Source of the DNA: Tolypeutes matacus
Lineage: Eukaryota; Chordata; Mammalia; Cingulata; Chlamyphoridae
DNA length: 64,000 nucleotides
Direction: 5' to 3'
Assembly (NCBI GenBank): GCA_026826555.1
Contig: JAKSZT010053764.1
Coordinates: 14,094,543 to 14,158,542, forward strand
How positions within the stretch are numbered: position 1 is the first letter of the stretch; each line of letters starts with the position of its first letter. Below, one piece after another: positions 11,404 to 21,130 of this stretch. Below the pieces are notes generated by a model. The model did not search any database and had not been told where the DNA came from. It was given only the letters and a program-made list of their open reading frames with translations. The translations under genes and the position numbers were made by a program.

Positions 11404-11797
11404 AGCAGGATAAAGAGCTCCTAGGATCAGCTCCTGCTACGGGGCAGTTGGTGATCACCCAGAGCTATCTAGAGCACTTGTTTGGGGGCTCCAGGAGGCC
11501 AGAAGTGCATCCTGCAACATCCTTGAAAGACTGGAAGGAGGAGACTGCCCATCTGCAGAGAAGATTCGTAAGTAGAGCACTTCATGCCACAGAGGCCGGG
11601 GCCCATCCTCCACTGAAGGCACAAGCTGCCTCGGGAGCTGTTCCGCGGCTGGAATTGGAAGTTCACCTTCCCAAAAATAGGGGAGGAAGACATGGTTGGT
11701 CACCAAATTCAGCTACTGATTAGTAAATTCAGTGGGCTAAAGTATAATCCTAAGAACGCTAAAGTTTGAACCTGTCCAAGTCAGAAAGAGGCTAGTA

Positions 11798-11808
11798 GCC
11801 GCCATCTT
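11798..11808 (-). promoter_or_regulatory. YY1-like site in 5' UTR unit 1
   Basis: The plus strand reads gccgccatctt, i.e. AAGATGGCGGC on the minus strand, a strong YY1 core. The same position in the next unit carries gccgccatttt. Confidence 0.5.
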
Positions 11809-12196
11809 AACTCCTCGCCTGACATGAGGGGAAGCAGGTCTGACTGAAAATCACAATGCTGGTAGGGACTGGCTTCTTTCCATCCAGATCAGAATGCAGC
11901 TCTAGCCTAAACCCAGGCCCACCTCGGGCAGGGAGGAAGCCTGGGGAAACTGCGCCAGCCTCTCCGGGAAACTACAGGCCATGATGCAGAGGCCAGTGAT
12001 CATCCTACTTTGGCAGCGCAAGCCACCCCAGGAACTAATTCTGTGGCAGGAATTGGAAGCTCCATTCCTCCAAAACAGGGGAGGAAGAGACAATTGGCCA
12101 CCAATTTCAGTTACTGATTAGTAAATTCAGCTGGCTAAAGTACAACACTAAGAAGAGCTAAAGTTTGAGCCTGTCCAAGTCAGAAGGAGGCTGGTG

Positions 12197-12207
12197 GCCG
12201 CCATTTT
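12197..12207 (-). promoter_or_regulatory. YY1-like site in 5' UTR unit 2
   Basis: The plus strand reads gccgccatttt (AAAATGGCGGC on the minus strand). It is the counterpart of the site at 11798, about 399 bp away, so the unit carries the motif as a fixed part. Confidence 0.5.
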
Positions 12208-12783
12208 GATAGCACCCCCAGCATGAGGGGAAGCCAGACTGACTGAAAATCACAGTAATGGTAGAGACCAGTTTCTTTCACCCAGATTGGCCTGCAGCCC
12301 TAGCTTAGGCTTCAGCCCCACCTCTAGCAGGGAAGAAGTTGGTGGGCCCTGCACCAGCCTATCCAGATAACTACAGGTAAATTTAGCTGGCATAGACTGA
12401 ATAACTGGAAGTCTACTGGGGCAACTCCGGTCATCTTGGACTTGCACTGCATAGATTGCTGCCCACACCTGCAGCTCCATCCCCACCCCAGGCAGGGGAG
12501 AAAGGGGCATGAAGCTTCATCAATCTCTCTGGGCAACAACAGTCTAGGCCCGCATCAGCTGGATTATTCCACAGAGCTGTGGCTCTGTCCCTACCCCTGG
12601 CAAAGGAGAAAGTTGGGAGAAACTTCATCGGTCCTTGGGGCAACGAGGGCACCTTGAGCCTCCACAGCTTATAGCACCAACTACATCCTTGGCTCCTGCT
12701 ACACAACCAGCAAAGGAGAAAGGGCAGGAAGCCCTAAACTAAATAGAAAAACTACACCCAGAATACATACTCTAGTAAGCCAG

Positions 12784-13720
12784 ATGCTAAGACACCAACA
12801 AAAAATTACAATCCACGCCAAGAAACAGGAAGATATGGCCCAGTTAAAGGAACAAGATAAGCCTCCAGATGACATAAAGGAGTTGAGACAACTAATCATG
12901 GATGTTCAAACAAATCTCCTTAATAAATTCAATGAGATGGCTAAAGAAATTAAGGGTATTAAGAAGACATTGGATGAGCACAAAGAAGAATTTGAAAGCA
13001 TACATAGAAAAATAGCAGATCTTGTGGGAATGAAAGATGCAATAAATGAAATTAAAAATACACTGGAATCATATAGCAGATTTGAGGAGGCAGAAGAAAG
13101 GATTGCTGAGCTTAAAGAAATGGCCTCTGAAATGAACATACAAAAGAACAGATGAAGAAAAGATTGGAAAAACTTGAACAAGGTCTCAGGGAACTAAACA
13201 ACAGCAAGAGACATGCAAACATACATGTCATGGGTTTCCCAGAAGGAGAAGAGAAGGGAAAAGGGGCAGAAGGACTATTTGAAGAAATAATGGTAGAAAA
13301 TTTCCCAACCCTATTGAAGGACATAGATATCCATGTCCAAGGAGCACGACGTACTCCCATCTGAAAAAAAACAAATAGACAAACTCCAAAACACATAATA
13401 ATCAGGATGTCAAACGCCAAAGACAAAGAGAATTCTGAGGGCAGCAAAAGAAAACCAATGCATAACATATAAGAGATACCCAATAAGATTAAGTGCTGAT
13501 TTCTCATCAGAAACCATGGAGGCAAGAAGACAGTGGTATGATATATTTAAGATACTGCAAGAGAAAAACTTCCAGCCAAGAATCTTATATCCGGCAAGGT
13601 TGTCTTTCAAAAATGAGGGTGAGTTTAGAATATTCACAGATAACAGAAACCGAGAGAGTTTGTAAACAAGAGACCTGCTTTACAGAAAATACTAAAGAGT
13701 ATGCTACAGCCTGAAAAGAA
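12784..13720 (+). pseudogene. L1 ORF1 (RNA-binding protein), broken
   Basis: A first frame (12784-13155, 123 codons) encodes a Glu/Lys-rich coiled coil, as in the trimerising stalk of ORF1p. It stops at 13153-13155. The frame then shifts: 13152-13364 continues with the RRM start, including 'NIHVMGFPEGEE' and 'LFEEIMVENFPTLLKDIDI', and ends in a stop. From 13365 to about 13720 the C-terminal domain is recognisable at DNA level ('catggaggcaagaagaca', 'agccaagaatcttatatccg') but is out of frame and has stops. ORF1p is normally some 300-370 residues and cannot be made from this copy. The lesions show age. Confidence 0.85.
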
Positions 13721-13805
13721 AAAACAGGAGAAAGAGGCCTGGAAGAGAGTCTAGAAATGAAGATTATATCAATAAAAGTAACTAAAAGTGTCAAAAGAGT
13801 GTTGA

Positions 13806-14250
13806 AAATAAAATTTAACAGATAAAACCCAAATATTCAGGAATAAACTTAACCAATGATATAAAGCACTTGTATTCAGAAAGCTACAACTCATTGTTAA
13901 AAGAAATTTTTTAAAAAGACCTAAATAATTGGAAGAACATTCCATGCTCACAGATTGAGAGACTAAATATCATTAAAATGTCAATTCTACTCAAAATGAT
14001 ATACAGATTCAATGCAGTCCTGATAAAAAATTCCACCAACATTTTTTAAATAAATGGAAAACATGATTATCAAATTTATTTGGAAAGGTAAGGGGTACCG
14101 AATAGCCAGAAATATCTAAAAAGGAAGAGCAAAGTTGGAGGACTCTCATTTCTGGACTTTAAGCCATATTACCTAGCTACAGTGGTAAAAACAGCATGGT
14201 ACTAGCATAAAGAGAGAAACCTAGACCAATGGAACCAAATTGATGGTGGG
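13806..14250 (+). pseudogene. L1 ORF2 C-terminal third, remnant
   Basis: After ORF1 the sequence jumps to the part of ORF2 that follows the reverse transcriptase palm. Words such as 'caggaataaacttaacc', 'tcaaatttatttggaaagg' and 'acagcatggtactagc' correspond to conserved L1 ORF2 text. The endonuclease and catalytic reverse transcriptase regions are absent. Several frame breaks are present. The loss of roughly the first two thirds of ORF2 is internal, since both ends of the element survive. Confidence 0.8.
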
Positions 14251-14261
14251 GAAAGATACAC

Positions 14262-14745
14262 CAAATATAAGATAAGGACTATAGTTAGTAGTAAGATTTT
14301 GACAATATTCTTTCATAATTTGTAACAAATGTCTCACGACAATCCAAGGTGTTGGTGGAGGGTTGATGTATGGGACCCCTGTATGATGTTATCAATGTTT
14401 GCTTTGTAAGTTCACAACTTTTACTATACACTTATTGTTAATGTATGTTCAAGTATAAATGATATAAAAATAATAATAATAGGGTGGGTTGGAGAAAATA
14501 CTTTAGTTAGTAGTAATATTTTGAGGATGCTCTTTAATCATTAGTTTAAAATGTTTAAAAACAATGCAAGGTATTGGTGGTAGGGTGAGATATGAGAGCC
14601 TGTATGATGTTATGTATGTTTGTTTTGTAAGTTCACAACTATTGCTATACACTTACTGTTTATGTATGTTCATTTATGAGTGATATACTTCAATAAATTT
14701 AAAAAAATAAAAAAATAAAAAAAAAATTTAAAAACAAGCAAATAA
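14262..14745 (+). mobile_element. L1 3' UTR, tandemly duplicated, with poly(A) tail
   Basis: A module of about 221 bp occurs twice: 'gtaagttcacaact' at 14406 and 14627, 'ctgtatgatgtta' and 'aaggt(g/a)ttggtgg' in both. A poly(A) signal-like AATAAA precedes a long A-rich tail (about 14694-14758). The same duplicated organisation is seen in the truncated L1 at 2690-2998, though with a shorter period. Confidence 0.8.
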
Positions 14746-14764
14746 ATGAAAAAAAACCAACTCA

Positions 14765-14867
14765 AGGGAGCCAATGTGGCTCAGTGGTTGAGCTCTGGCT
14801 TCCAATATATGAAATCCTGGATTCAATCCCTGGCCTGGTACCTCAAAAAAAAAAAAAAAAAAAAAAA
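14765..14867 (+). mobile_element. tRNA-derived SINE with pure A tail
   Basis: Box A tggctcagtgg (14776-14786) and box B ggattcaatcc (14819-14829) are well kept, followed by 'ggtacctc' and 23 A residues. The uninterrupted tail suggests a fairly recent insertion. It sits directly after the L1 tail, a preferred A-rich target. Confidence 0.85.
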
Positions 14868-15365
14868 GTAATGAGGTGGGTGGGATGATCAAATACAGAA
14901 GCATATTGTGTTTGTAACGCAGAGTTACAAAGTGGGTGCTTAGAAGAAACAGAACAGGGTTCTATGAGCTCTCATTACAAAGGAACATAATCTGGACCAG
15001 GAATGGAGGCAGGCAAGAGGTGGTGAGGGCCATAGGGGTTGGGATGAGGTGGAGTCACAGAAGGTGTTCTTAAGAAAGTGAAATGTGAAGTGAGATCTTA
15101 GAAGATAGGGGACCGAGATGGGGAATTTCTTTCTGGCAAGTGGGACTGTAACATTCAAGGAATTGAAGGAAATAAATATATCTGAGCTTTGAGAAATGAG
15201 CAAAGAGGAAGATGAAATGGAAAAGCAGGCAGTGGTAAGAAGTTATGGGAGTTTATAATTTATGTTGAGGACTTTCATTTTAATTTTTGGTATTAGCAAT
15301 GGAAAGCCATCAATTCCTCAAACGTCAGGCTTCACACTAGCTTCTGGGTTTACAAAGGCTAGCAG
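14868..15365. other. Unassigned sequence
   Basis: No repeat or exon recognised. Purine-rich on the plus strand. Confidence 0.35.
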
Positions 15366-15560
15366 ATTGCTTTTCTGCTTACAAGGGGCTCCCACACTAG
15401 TGGAGGATAATGAATGGTAAGATAACAATCAAGCACAAACTTGGAAGTATGATGGAGGCAAGTCAATGATACTATGGGAATGCTAAGGAAGGTACCTAAC
15501 TCAGAGATCAGGGCAGACTTCCTGGAGGAAGTAATGGCTGAGCTAAGTCTCAAGGGCACA
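15366..15560 (+). repeat. Ancient LINE-derived repeat fragment
   Basis: 'gggcagacttcctggaggaa', 'ggctgagctaagtctcaag' belong to a very common old mammalian repeat probably continuous with the type seen at 8670 and 31140. Diverged; family by memory only. Confidence 0.45.
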
Positions 15561-16585
15561 CCATGACATACATGGTTGCCCACTCCAACAAGCCTACCCA
15601 AATACAGACCTCTTGGGTAAAGTGTGGGCTTGAGCCTGAGGCTCCTTGTTTTGCCTCCTCTTGTCCACATTGCTGGTTCCTATGGAACCAAAATGCCAAA
15701 GTTAATGACATTCCTTTCCAAGACTTGGTGCCACCAGGATACTGACCTAAAAGGCAAATCATTGCTGAGCCTCTATAAGTGGGTTCAGCACCAGAAAAGC
15801 AGCACATGGCTGCTTTCCTACAGATGAGTTTTGCAGAATAATAAGGAATTCTGGCTGAGCTGATGATGAGGATCATAAACATATCCCAAATGGGAGTTGG
15901 AGTACTTCTCTGCTCCAACTATTTGGAAAAAAGAAGTGATGTTTTTCTTTCTTTCTTTTTCAGAAAAGCACTAGGGGAGAGATACCAATGGAAGGGACAG
16001 TGTGGCATCTGTCCTTCCTAGGGCCTGGCATTTGTTTGATTGACTCTTTGTTTTAGTTGGGATGGAGGGAGGAAGAACTAGTATCAGAAACCAAAAGAGT
16101 TCATGGAAAATGTGTAAGACTTTGGGCACAAGTAGCACTGCTTCAGGGCCTAGGTGAGCTTATGTGAAATCGAGTTGGGGGAGGAAGGAATCTCTCCCCA
16201 CCAGCCATACTTGCCGGCAGATCTCAGTACAGCTGTGGTCGCCAGCAGGCTCAGGAAGACCAGCACACCCCGCTGTGGAAGACTGACAGGCAGATTGACC
16301 GGGAGGCCTAACACAAGACATTTCAGGATGCATCCCCGCAGGCCTGGGAGCTGTTTCTCCCTCCTCAGTTCCCTTGAAAATACCCAGTAGAGTCGTCTGG
16401 AGGCTGACAGCTAATATCCTGCAATTATTCAGATGGTGGTTACAAGTAACCCATATTTGGATATTAATGTGGTATGCCCGAATTTGTACTCACAAAGTGG
16501 TGACATCTAAGACGTTCAATTTATTTCATATTGGCTTGCACAGAGTAAAGCTGTGCAGGGAGGGGAGATGGGGCAACTAAAGCAT
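15561..16585. other. Unassigned sequence
   Basis: No family recognised. A minus-strand frame of 122 codons (15550-15918) lacks any domain. A CT-rich run lies near 15945-15962. Confidence 0.35.
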
Positions 16586-16589
16586 TATT

Positions 16590-16690
16590 AGGTGTCCTGC
16601 TAGATGACTTTGGACAAGTCATTTTTACCTCTCTTGGCCCCAGTATACTCACCTATAAAATGAGATGGAAGAGTGAAATAAATTAATGCT
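16590..16690 (+). repeat. MIR remnant
   Basis: Sense MIR 3' half: 'gactttggacaagtca', 'cctctcttggccccagt', 'cctataaaatgaga'. Confidence 0.8.
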
Positions 16691-17320
16691 CCTTAACTCA
16701 GGAGGCAAAAGGCTCAGGGCAAGGTTGGGTTGAGACTTTTTCTAGGTATATATGAAAACCATTGGAGTTTTCAAAGTTTGAAGCTCACCCTACACTTTGA
16801 CTCCCAGTAAACAAGAAAATTTCTTTTCATCTGTGCTCTATCTGCCTGGCTTTGTTTCTCTGGGATGTTTCTGACTCCACACTCTTATAGTCCCTGGCCA
16901 CATTCCTAGAGCAGGTCCAAGCTTCCATCTAGCAGAACCAGGCTCAACAGAAATCTTTAAATGCTGATTCCATCAGGTCAGGCTTCTACTCTAAAATCTG
17001 TAGTGGCTCCTGTGACATTTGCCATTTTTCCATCACTTTTAAAAGCCTAATGAGGCTGTTGCAGACATCAAAGAGTGAAAAATCAATAGAACCTGGTGGC
17101 TGATGGGATCTGGTGACAAGGAGAGGAGTCAGAGAAGTGAGTGTGGTTAATTGAGAAAATGGTGGTGCTATTAACAGACAGAAGTTGAGAGAGAGCTGGT
17201 TTAGAAGTAAAGAAAATGAGCTCGTTTTCAGACCTATTGAATTTGAGATGCCAGCAAGACAAAGATGTGAGTTCCCCATGACTAGGGTAGCAGAGGAAGC
17301 TGAAGTCTCACAGGGAAAGT
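16691..17320. other. Unassigned sequence
   Basis: No clear repeat. The minus-strand text at 16980-17380 (130-codon frame) has no recognised domain. Phrases such as 'ggtcaggcttctactctaaa' hint at old LINE debris. Confidence 0.35.
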
Positions 17321-17324
17321 GGAA

Positions 17325-17550
17325 GGGCAGAATATTATTTATTGAGTACCTACCACATGCCATTCCTGAAACAGGCACTCTGCCCCAGCATTCTTAGTTA
17401 ATGCTCACAATGAGGTAAGTACTCTTATTGCAATTTTATAGATGAGGATATCAGGGTTGTGGGAAAGTCAGTCACCTGCTCACCTGCCCAAAGTCACACA
17501 ACTCAAAAGAACTGATTTGAACACAGATCTCCTTGACATCAAGCTGCCTC
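17325..17550 (-). repeat. MIR remnant, near full length
   Basis: Antisense MIR from 'ttattgagtacctaccacat' through 'tttatagatgaggatatca' to 'cccaaagtcacacaact' and 'gaacacagatct'. Confidence 0.85.
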
Positions 17551-18654
17551 CCTTGTTAGGGCAAAAGAACAAAACTGGAACCCAAGGTCTTGATGATTTG
17601 GGCATGTGTAATGTTTAATTTGTATTTGAAGCATTTAGCTGGGTAGTTCACACTATGTATAAAATACTATTTACATCTTATTTTGACACAGAGCTGAGTA
17701 GCAGCATTACAGACCTAGAGGCACAAAATGTTTGAGCACTCTTGGGCAGCCAGGGTCATTGTTTTCCATATGAGAACCAGTGGAATGCTGAAATTAGGGC
17801 CTGCCCATCCAGTTTGAGGCTCACTACCTCCTATCTGTTCTATAGCAGCCATCCTAGTGACTGCAGGCAGGAAAGTCCCCAGATCCAAGGGCTGGAATAC
17901 TTGTCCCTGTGATGCTGGCTGCCGGAAAGTCCATCCCAGCGTGGGAACAGCCTCGGCTCCTCACTTTGTCTCCTTTTGTCCTTCTGTTAGAGGATAATGG
18001 AATTGCTTTTGGGTTTGTGCTTCCTGCCAAGTCTCCCAGGGCTGGCACAGAGCAGTCAAGGCCACCAGAGCTGAGCAGAGCTACTGTGGACCTTGTGGTT
18101 CTCCCGGGACTTGGGGGCAGCCACATCTCAGTTACTGTCATCAGTTTGAGGGTCTCCAAAAATAGAAATCTTGGAGCTGAATACAGACTCACCTGCTTTC
18201 AGATGCATTTTTCTCAGACTCCAGTGGCTTTCAACTGAGAAGCCAATCACATCTCTACTGCTTCACCTTGAGGTGTGGGAATTGGACCCACCTGATTTAA
18301 ACCGAATCTAATGGTGGGTTTGTATTAAGCTGCCTTCACTTCTTTGGCTGGTGGAACAACAGCTACTGAAGTCCATAGGGGAGTGCTTTGGGAGCAGTTA
18401 CATGACACTTTACAAGGTAAGGTGTGGCACAAAAAGGGACCATTTTCTGGAGGCTTCCCCTAAAAGGGAGCTGTGTGAACTGGATCCTGGGACAAAAGAG
18501 GATGTCTTCTTCCCACCCAAGCAGCCATTTGCCTCAAATTCCCCAAGAGCCTCAATACACACAGCTGGCCCATGGCAGTCTGCCAATTCTTTCTCCACAT
18601 TTTTTGGTTTTCATTTTCTGGATTTGTGTCTCTTTTAATACCCCCTCCTCTTTG
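17551..18654. other. Unassigned sequence, GC-richer in the middle
   Basis: At 17850-18200 the base composition is higher in G+C and both strands are open for about 110 codons (+ 17909-18238, - 17854-18192). Neither product has a recognisable domain, and mirrored open frames of this size are expected from composition. I do not call a gene. Confidence 0.35.
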
Positions 18655-18890
18655 TCTGGTTAACACCTATTTATTCTTTCAAAATCATCTCCAAAGACTC
18701 AGCTCAACTATCACCTCCTTTGATCACCTGTTCTATGCCCCACCTTTAGCCCAGGCTGCTTCAGAGGTCTTTTCTGGTCTTCTTTAAGCACCCCCGTATA
18801 TAACTAACACTGATTTTATGTACTTTGCTATTTTATAAGTGTTTCTTTAAGTGCCTGCCTTTCCCCTTAGGGCAGAGATTGTCTAGCTGT
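18655..18890 (+). mobile_element. L2 LINE 3' end remnant
   Basis: 'caaagactcagctcaactat', 'cacctcctttgatcacc' and 'ttccccttagggcagaga' follow the order of the L2 3' region. It is strongly diverged. Confidence 0.65.
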
Positions 18891-19035
18891 TGCTTAAACT
18901 GACTTTCCCTTTTCCTCCTGAGCACATAATTAGACTCTACTTCTCAGGTTCCCTAACAGATAAGACCACACGAGTGGTGGTGATAAATGCCACATCCAGC
19001 ATGGCCCATAAAATCTCCTACATGGGCCTCTAAAT

Positions 19036-19228
19036 TAGAGGTTCTTAACCTTTTTTGTTCCACGGACCCCTTTGCCAGTCAGGTGAAAACCATGGACCCC
19101 TTATTAAGTCCACACTATACTGTGTATTATTTAATAAATATATCACACCTGCACCAACATGGCCCCATAAGAATAATGTTTTTTTGAATTTCAATTCAGG
19201 CTCACAGACTCCTTGTTAAGAACCCTTG
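19036..19228 (+). mobile_element. Short non-autonomous hAT-type DNA transposon, copy 1
   Basis: 193 bp with terminal inverted repeats containing 'gttcttaac' at the left and 'gttaagaaccc' at the right. Flanked by 8-bp duplications ctctaaat (19028-19035) and ccctaaat (19229-19236), one mismatch. The same element occurs in inverse orientation at 48261-48452. It has no coding capacity and would have needed a transposase from elsewhere. Confidence 0.8.
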
Positions 19229-20589
19229 CCCTAAATGGTCTTTCCTTGTCTGTTGGCTAGATGATGAGAGAGTGGAGGAATCCAAGGCTCTAGGGATGGT
19301 GAAGCCATTAAGTTAAAAAAATAAAAAAATTAAAAAAAAAGCTTGGGTCGCCGAAGTTTGGTCGAAAGAGAACCTCTCTCACCACTGACCATATTGTACT
19401 GGGACTTGACCAACCGCTAAGATTTCAGAGAGGGTTTTACAGTAGTTACTCTGCCCTGAGCCACATACTTGTTCTTAACTACAGGTTCCTGGAGGGATCA
19501 CAACATCTTTATGTGCTCATCAGCTAGCAGAGTTCCTGACAAATAGCAAACACTCAATAAATATGTATAGAACCAAAGAATTTTTACTTTGTTGGTCAAC
19601 TTTCTCACAAGACCAGCAATCAAGCTAGATCTTACCCACTTTGTATCTGCCTTGATAGTTTTTTGAAAAATGAAGCCAAAAACTTAATCTTGCAACAGGG
19701 TCTTGACCTAACAACCTATATCTTTTGAATTTAAATTTAAATAGTGAGTTGAAATGGAATAAGTCACAGGGCCTGAAAATGTGATGATCAAGGCCTCCTT
19801 CCAGGTTGGTGTCCATTGTTAATGAATTCTCCTTGAACAATAGATCAGCAATTAAACCAGCAATTATTCAACCAGAAATTTAGCTAGTTAATCCTTCTAT
19901 AACACCAGTCCACATTTTCCCATTTTTGTTAGCAAGAACAGTCTTTTTTTAATGCCTTGATCACTTCCACTCCTAATCTCTACAGCACTCTCCTGTTTAT
20001 CAGCCTGGTGTATGTGTACATATAAAATATAAATGATGGTTTGATATGTTAAGTCTAGTTATGGAATCTATGTTGGTTTCACATCACCTCTTACAAGCTG
20101 TTCAAATAATATCTATTGAAGAATTTTGGGGGAATCATCATCTAGCTTAGCAGTCTGGGAACCAGGGAACTTTTTCTCCTTAGTGGAAACCTTTGTAGTT
20201 GTCAATCCCCACTGCCATAGCACCTCTCCTATTGTCTATGATTTCTCAAAGATGGCCAATAGTGATTCCACAATCATGTCAGAATATTCCTTTAGTCCCT
20301 TGTGACATTATTCACCTGAGTTTGACAACTTCAAGAAACTAAGGATGTCTTATGATTGGTCTCCAATTTTCTCTTAAAAAATAAAAATGTCTGCTTTATG
20401 CTTTACAACTGAAGAGGCCTAGCAGCTCTCCACTCCTAATTAACTCAACACTATCTGCAGCCAGAGAGCTTTCCTGTATCTTCCTTGGTTAGATTTTTTT
20501 TTTCTCTGAACACATCAGTAAAGGACCCTTCAGTTGTCTTTTGAAAGCTCCGTGATTTCCACATCATTCTAGACTTTAGCTTTTCTTAC
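19229..20589. other. Unassigned sequence with an A-rich tract and CpG-bearing segment
   Basis: An A-rich tract at about 19314-19340 is followed by a segment with four CpGs in about 30 bp (19341-19375). The rest is AT-rich, with no repeat or exon I can identify. Confidence 0.35.
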
Positions 20590-20880
20590 ACTACTTTCTT
20601 TGCACATTGTCTTTATGGTGTGCACCTCCTCCATCTACACATGCTTCTTTATGCACAGCAGCTCCTCAGATCCCTCCCTGTGCTGTAACACAGATACCTC
20701 CCATTTCTTCCTCTCTAGAATCTACTGGCACTATAGTCAGTATTTCTTGTTTAGAGCACATCAGTACTCTGTAAGTTCTGTGAGGATGGAACTATATGTG
20801 TTTTGTTCAGCACAAGGTGTGAATAGCACCTTGTACAATGCATGGCACGTGGTAAACCTAAATATACACTTGACTAATAA
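20590..20880 (+). mobile_element. L2 LINE 3' end remnant
   Basis: The terminal phrases 'gtaagttctgtgaggatgga', 'tagcaccttgtacaatgcat' and 'ggcacgtggtaaacctaaat' match the order of an L2 3' end. Confidence 0.65.
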
Positions 20881-20889
20881 GTAATGACA

Positions 20890-21130
20890 ATGACGCAAAG
20901 TGAGTTCTTATTATGCGCCAGAGACTGTTCTAAGCACTTTCCATGAATTAGCTCATTATTCCTCCAGGAACTTAAGAGGCAGGTGCTATGATTTAGCTCA
21001 TTTGACAGATGTGAAAATTGAGGCAAAAGTGTATATTAACTTGCCCAGTGTTGTAAAGCTAGAAAGTGGCAGAGACAGCACTCAAACCCCGGTTGCCTGC
21101 CTCCAGAGTCCGTTCTCTTAACCACTGTGC
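20890..21130 (-). repeat. MIR, near full length
   Basis: One of the best kept MIRs here: 'ttattatgcgccagagac', 'gttctaagcactttcca', 'taacttgcccagtg', 'aaagtggcagagaca' and 'ccgttctcttaaccactgtg'. Confidence 0.9.

Larger units (their letters stand above)
11393..12783 (+). mobile_element. L1 5' UTR built from tandem units
   Basis: The left end has CAAGATGGC (11395-11403), the YY1-type motif found at mammalian L1 starts. A unit of about 398 bp is present twice (about 11575-11972 and 11973-12370): 'tactgattagtaaattcag' recurs at offsets of 398, and 'gactgaaaatcaca' at 11842 and 12241. Each unit has a reverse-strand YY1-like site, GCCGCCATnTT (11798-11808, 12197-12207). Shorter, looser repeats follow up to ORF1. 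This resembles the monomer promoters of rodent L1s and implies a full-length 5' end. Confidence 0.8.

Noticed and set aside
12784..13155. Intact small coiled-coil gene
   Set aside because: The sequence is the N-terminal part of L1 ORF1, followed by the frameshifted RRM and C-terminal domain.
14765..14867. Functional tRNA gene
   Set aside because: Box A and B are present, but the cloverleaf is not formed and a 23-A tail follows. It is a SINE.
17854..18238. Mirrored 109- and 112-codon frames on both strands
   Set aside because: Antisense pairs of open frames are expected in GC-richer DNA. Neither product shows a known motif.
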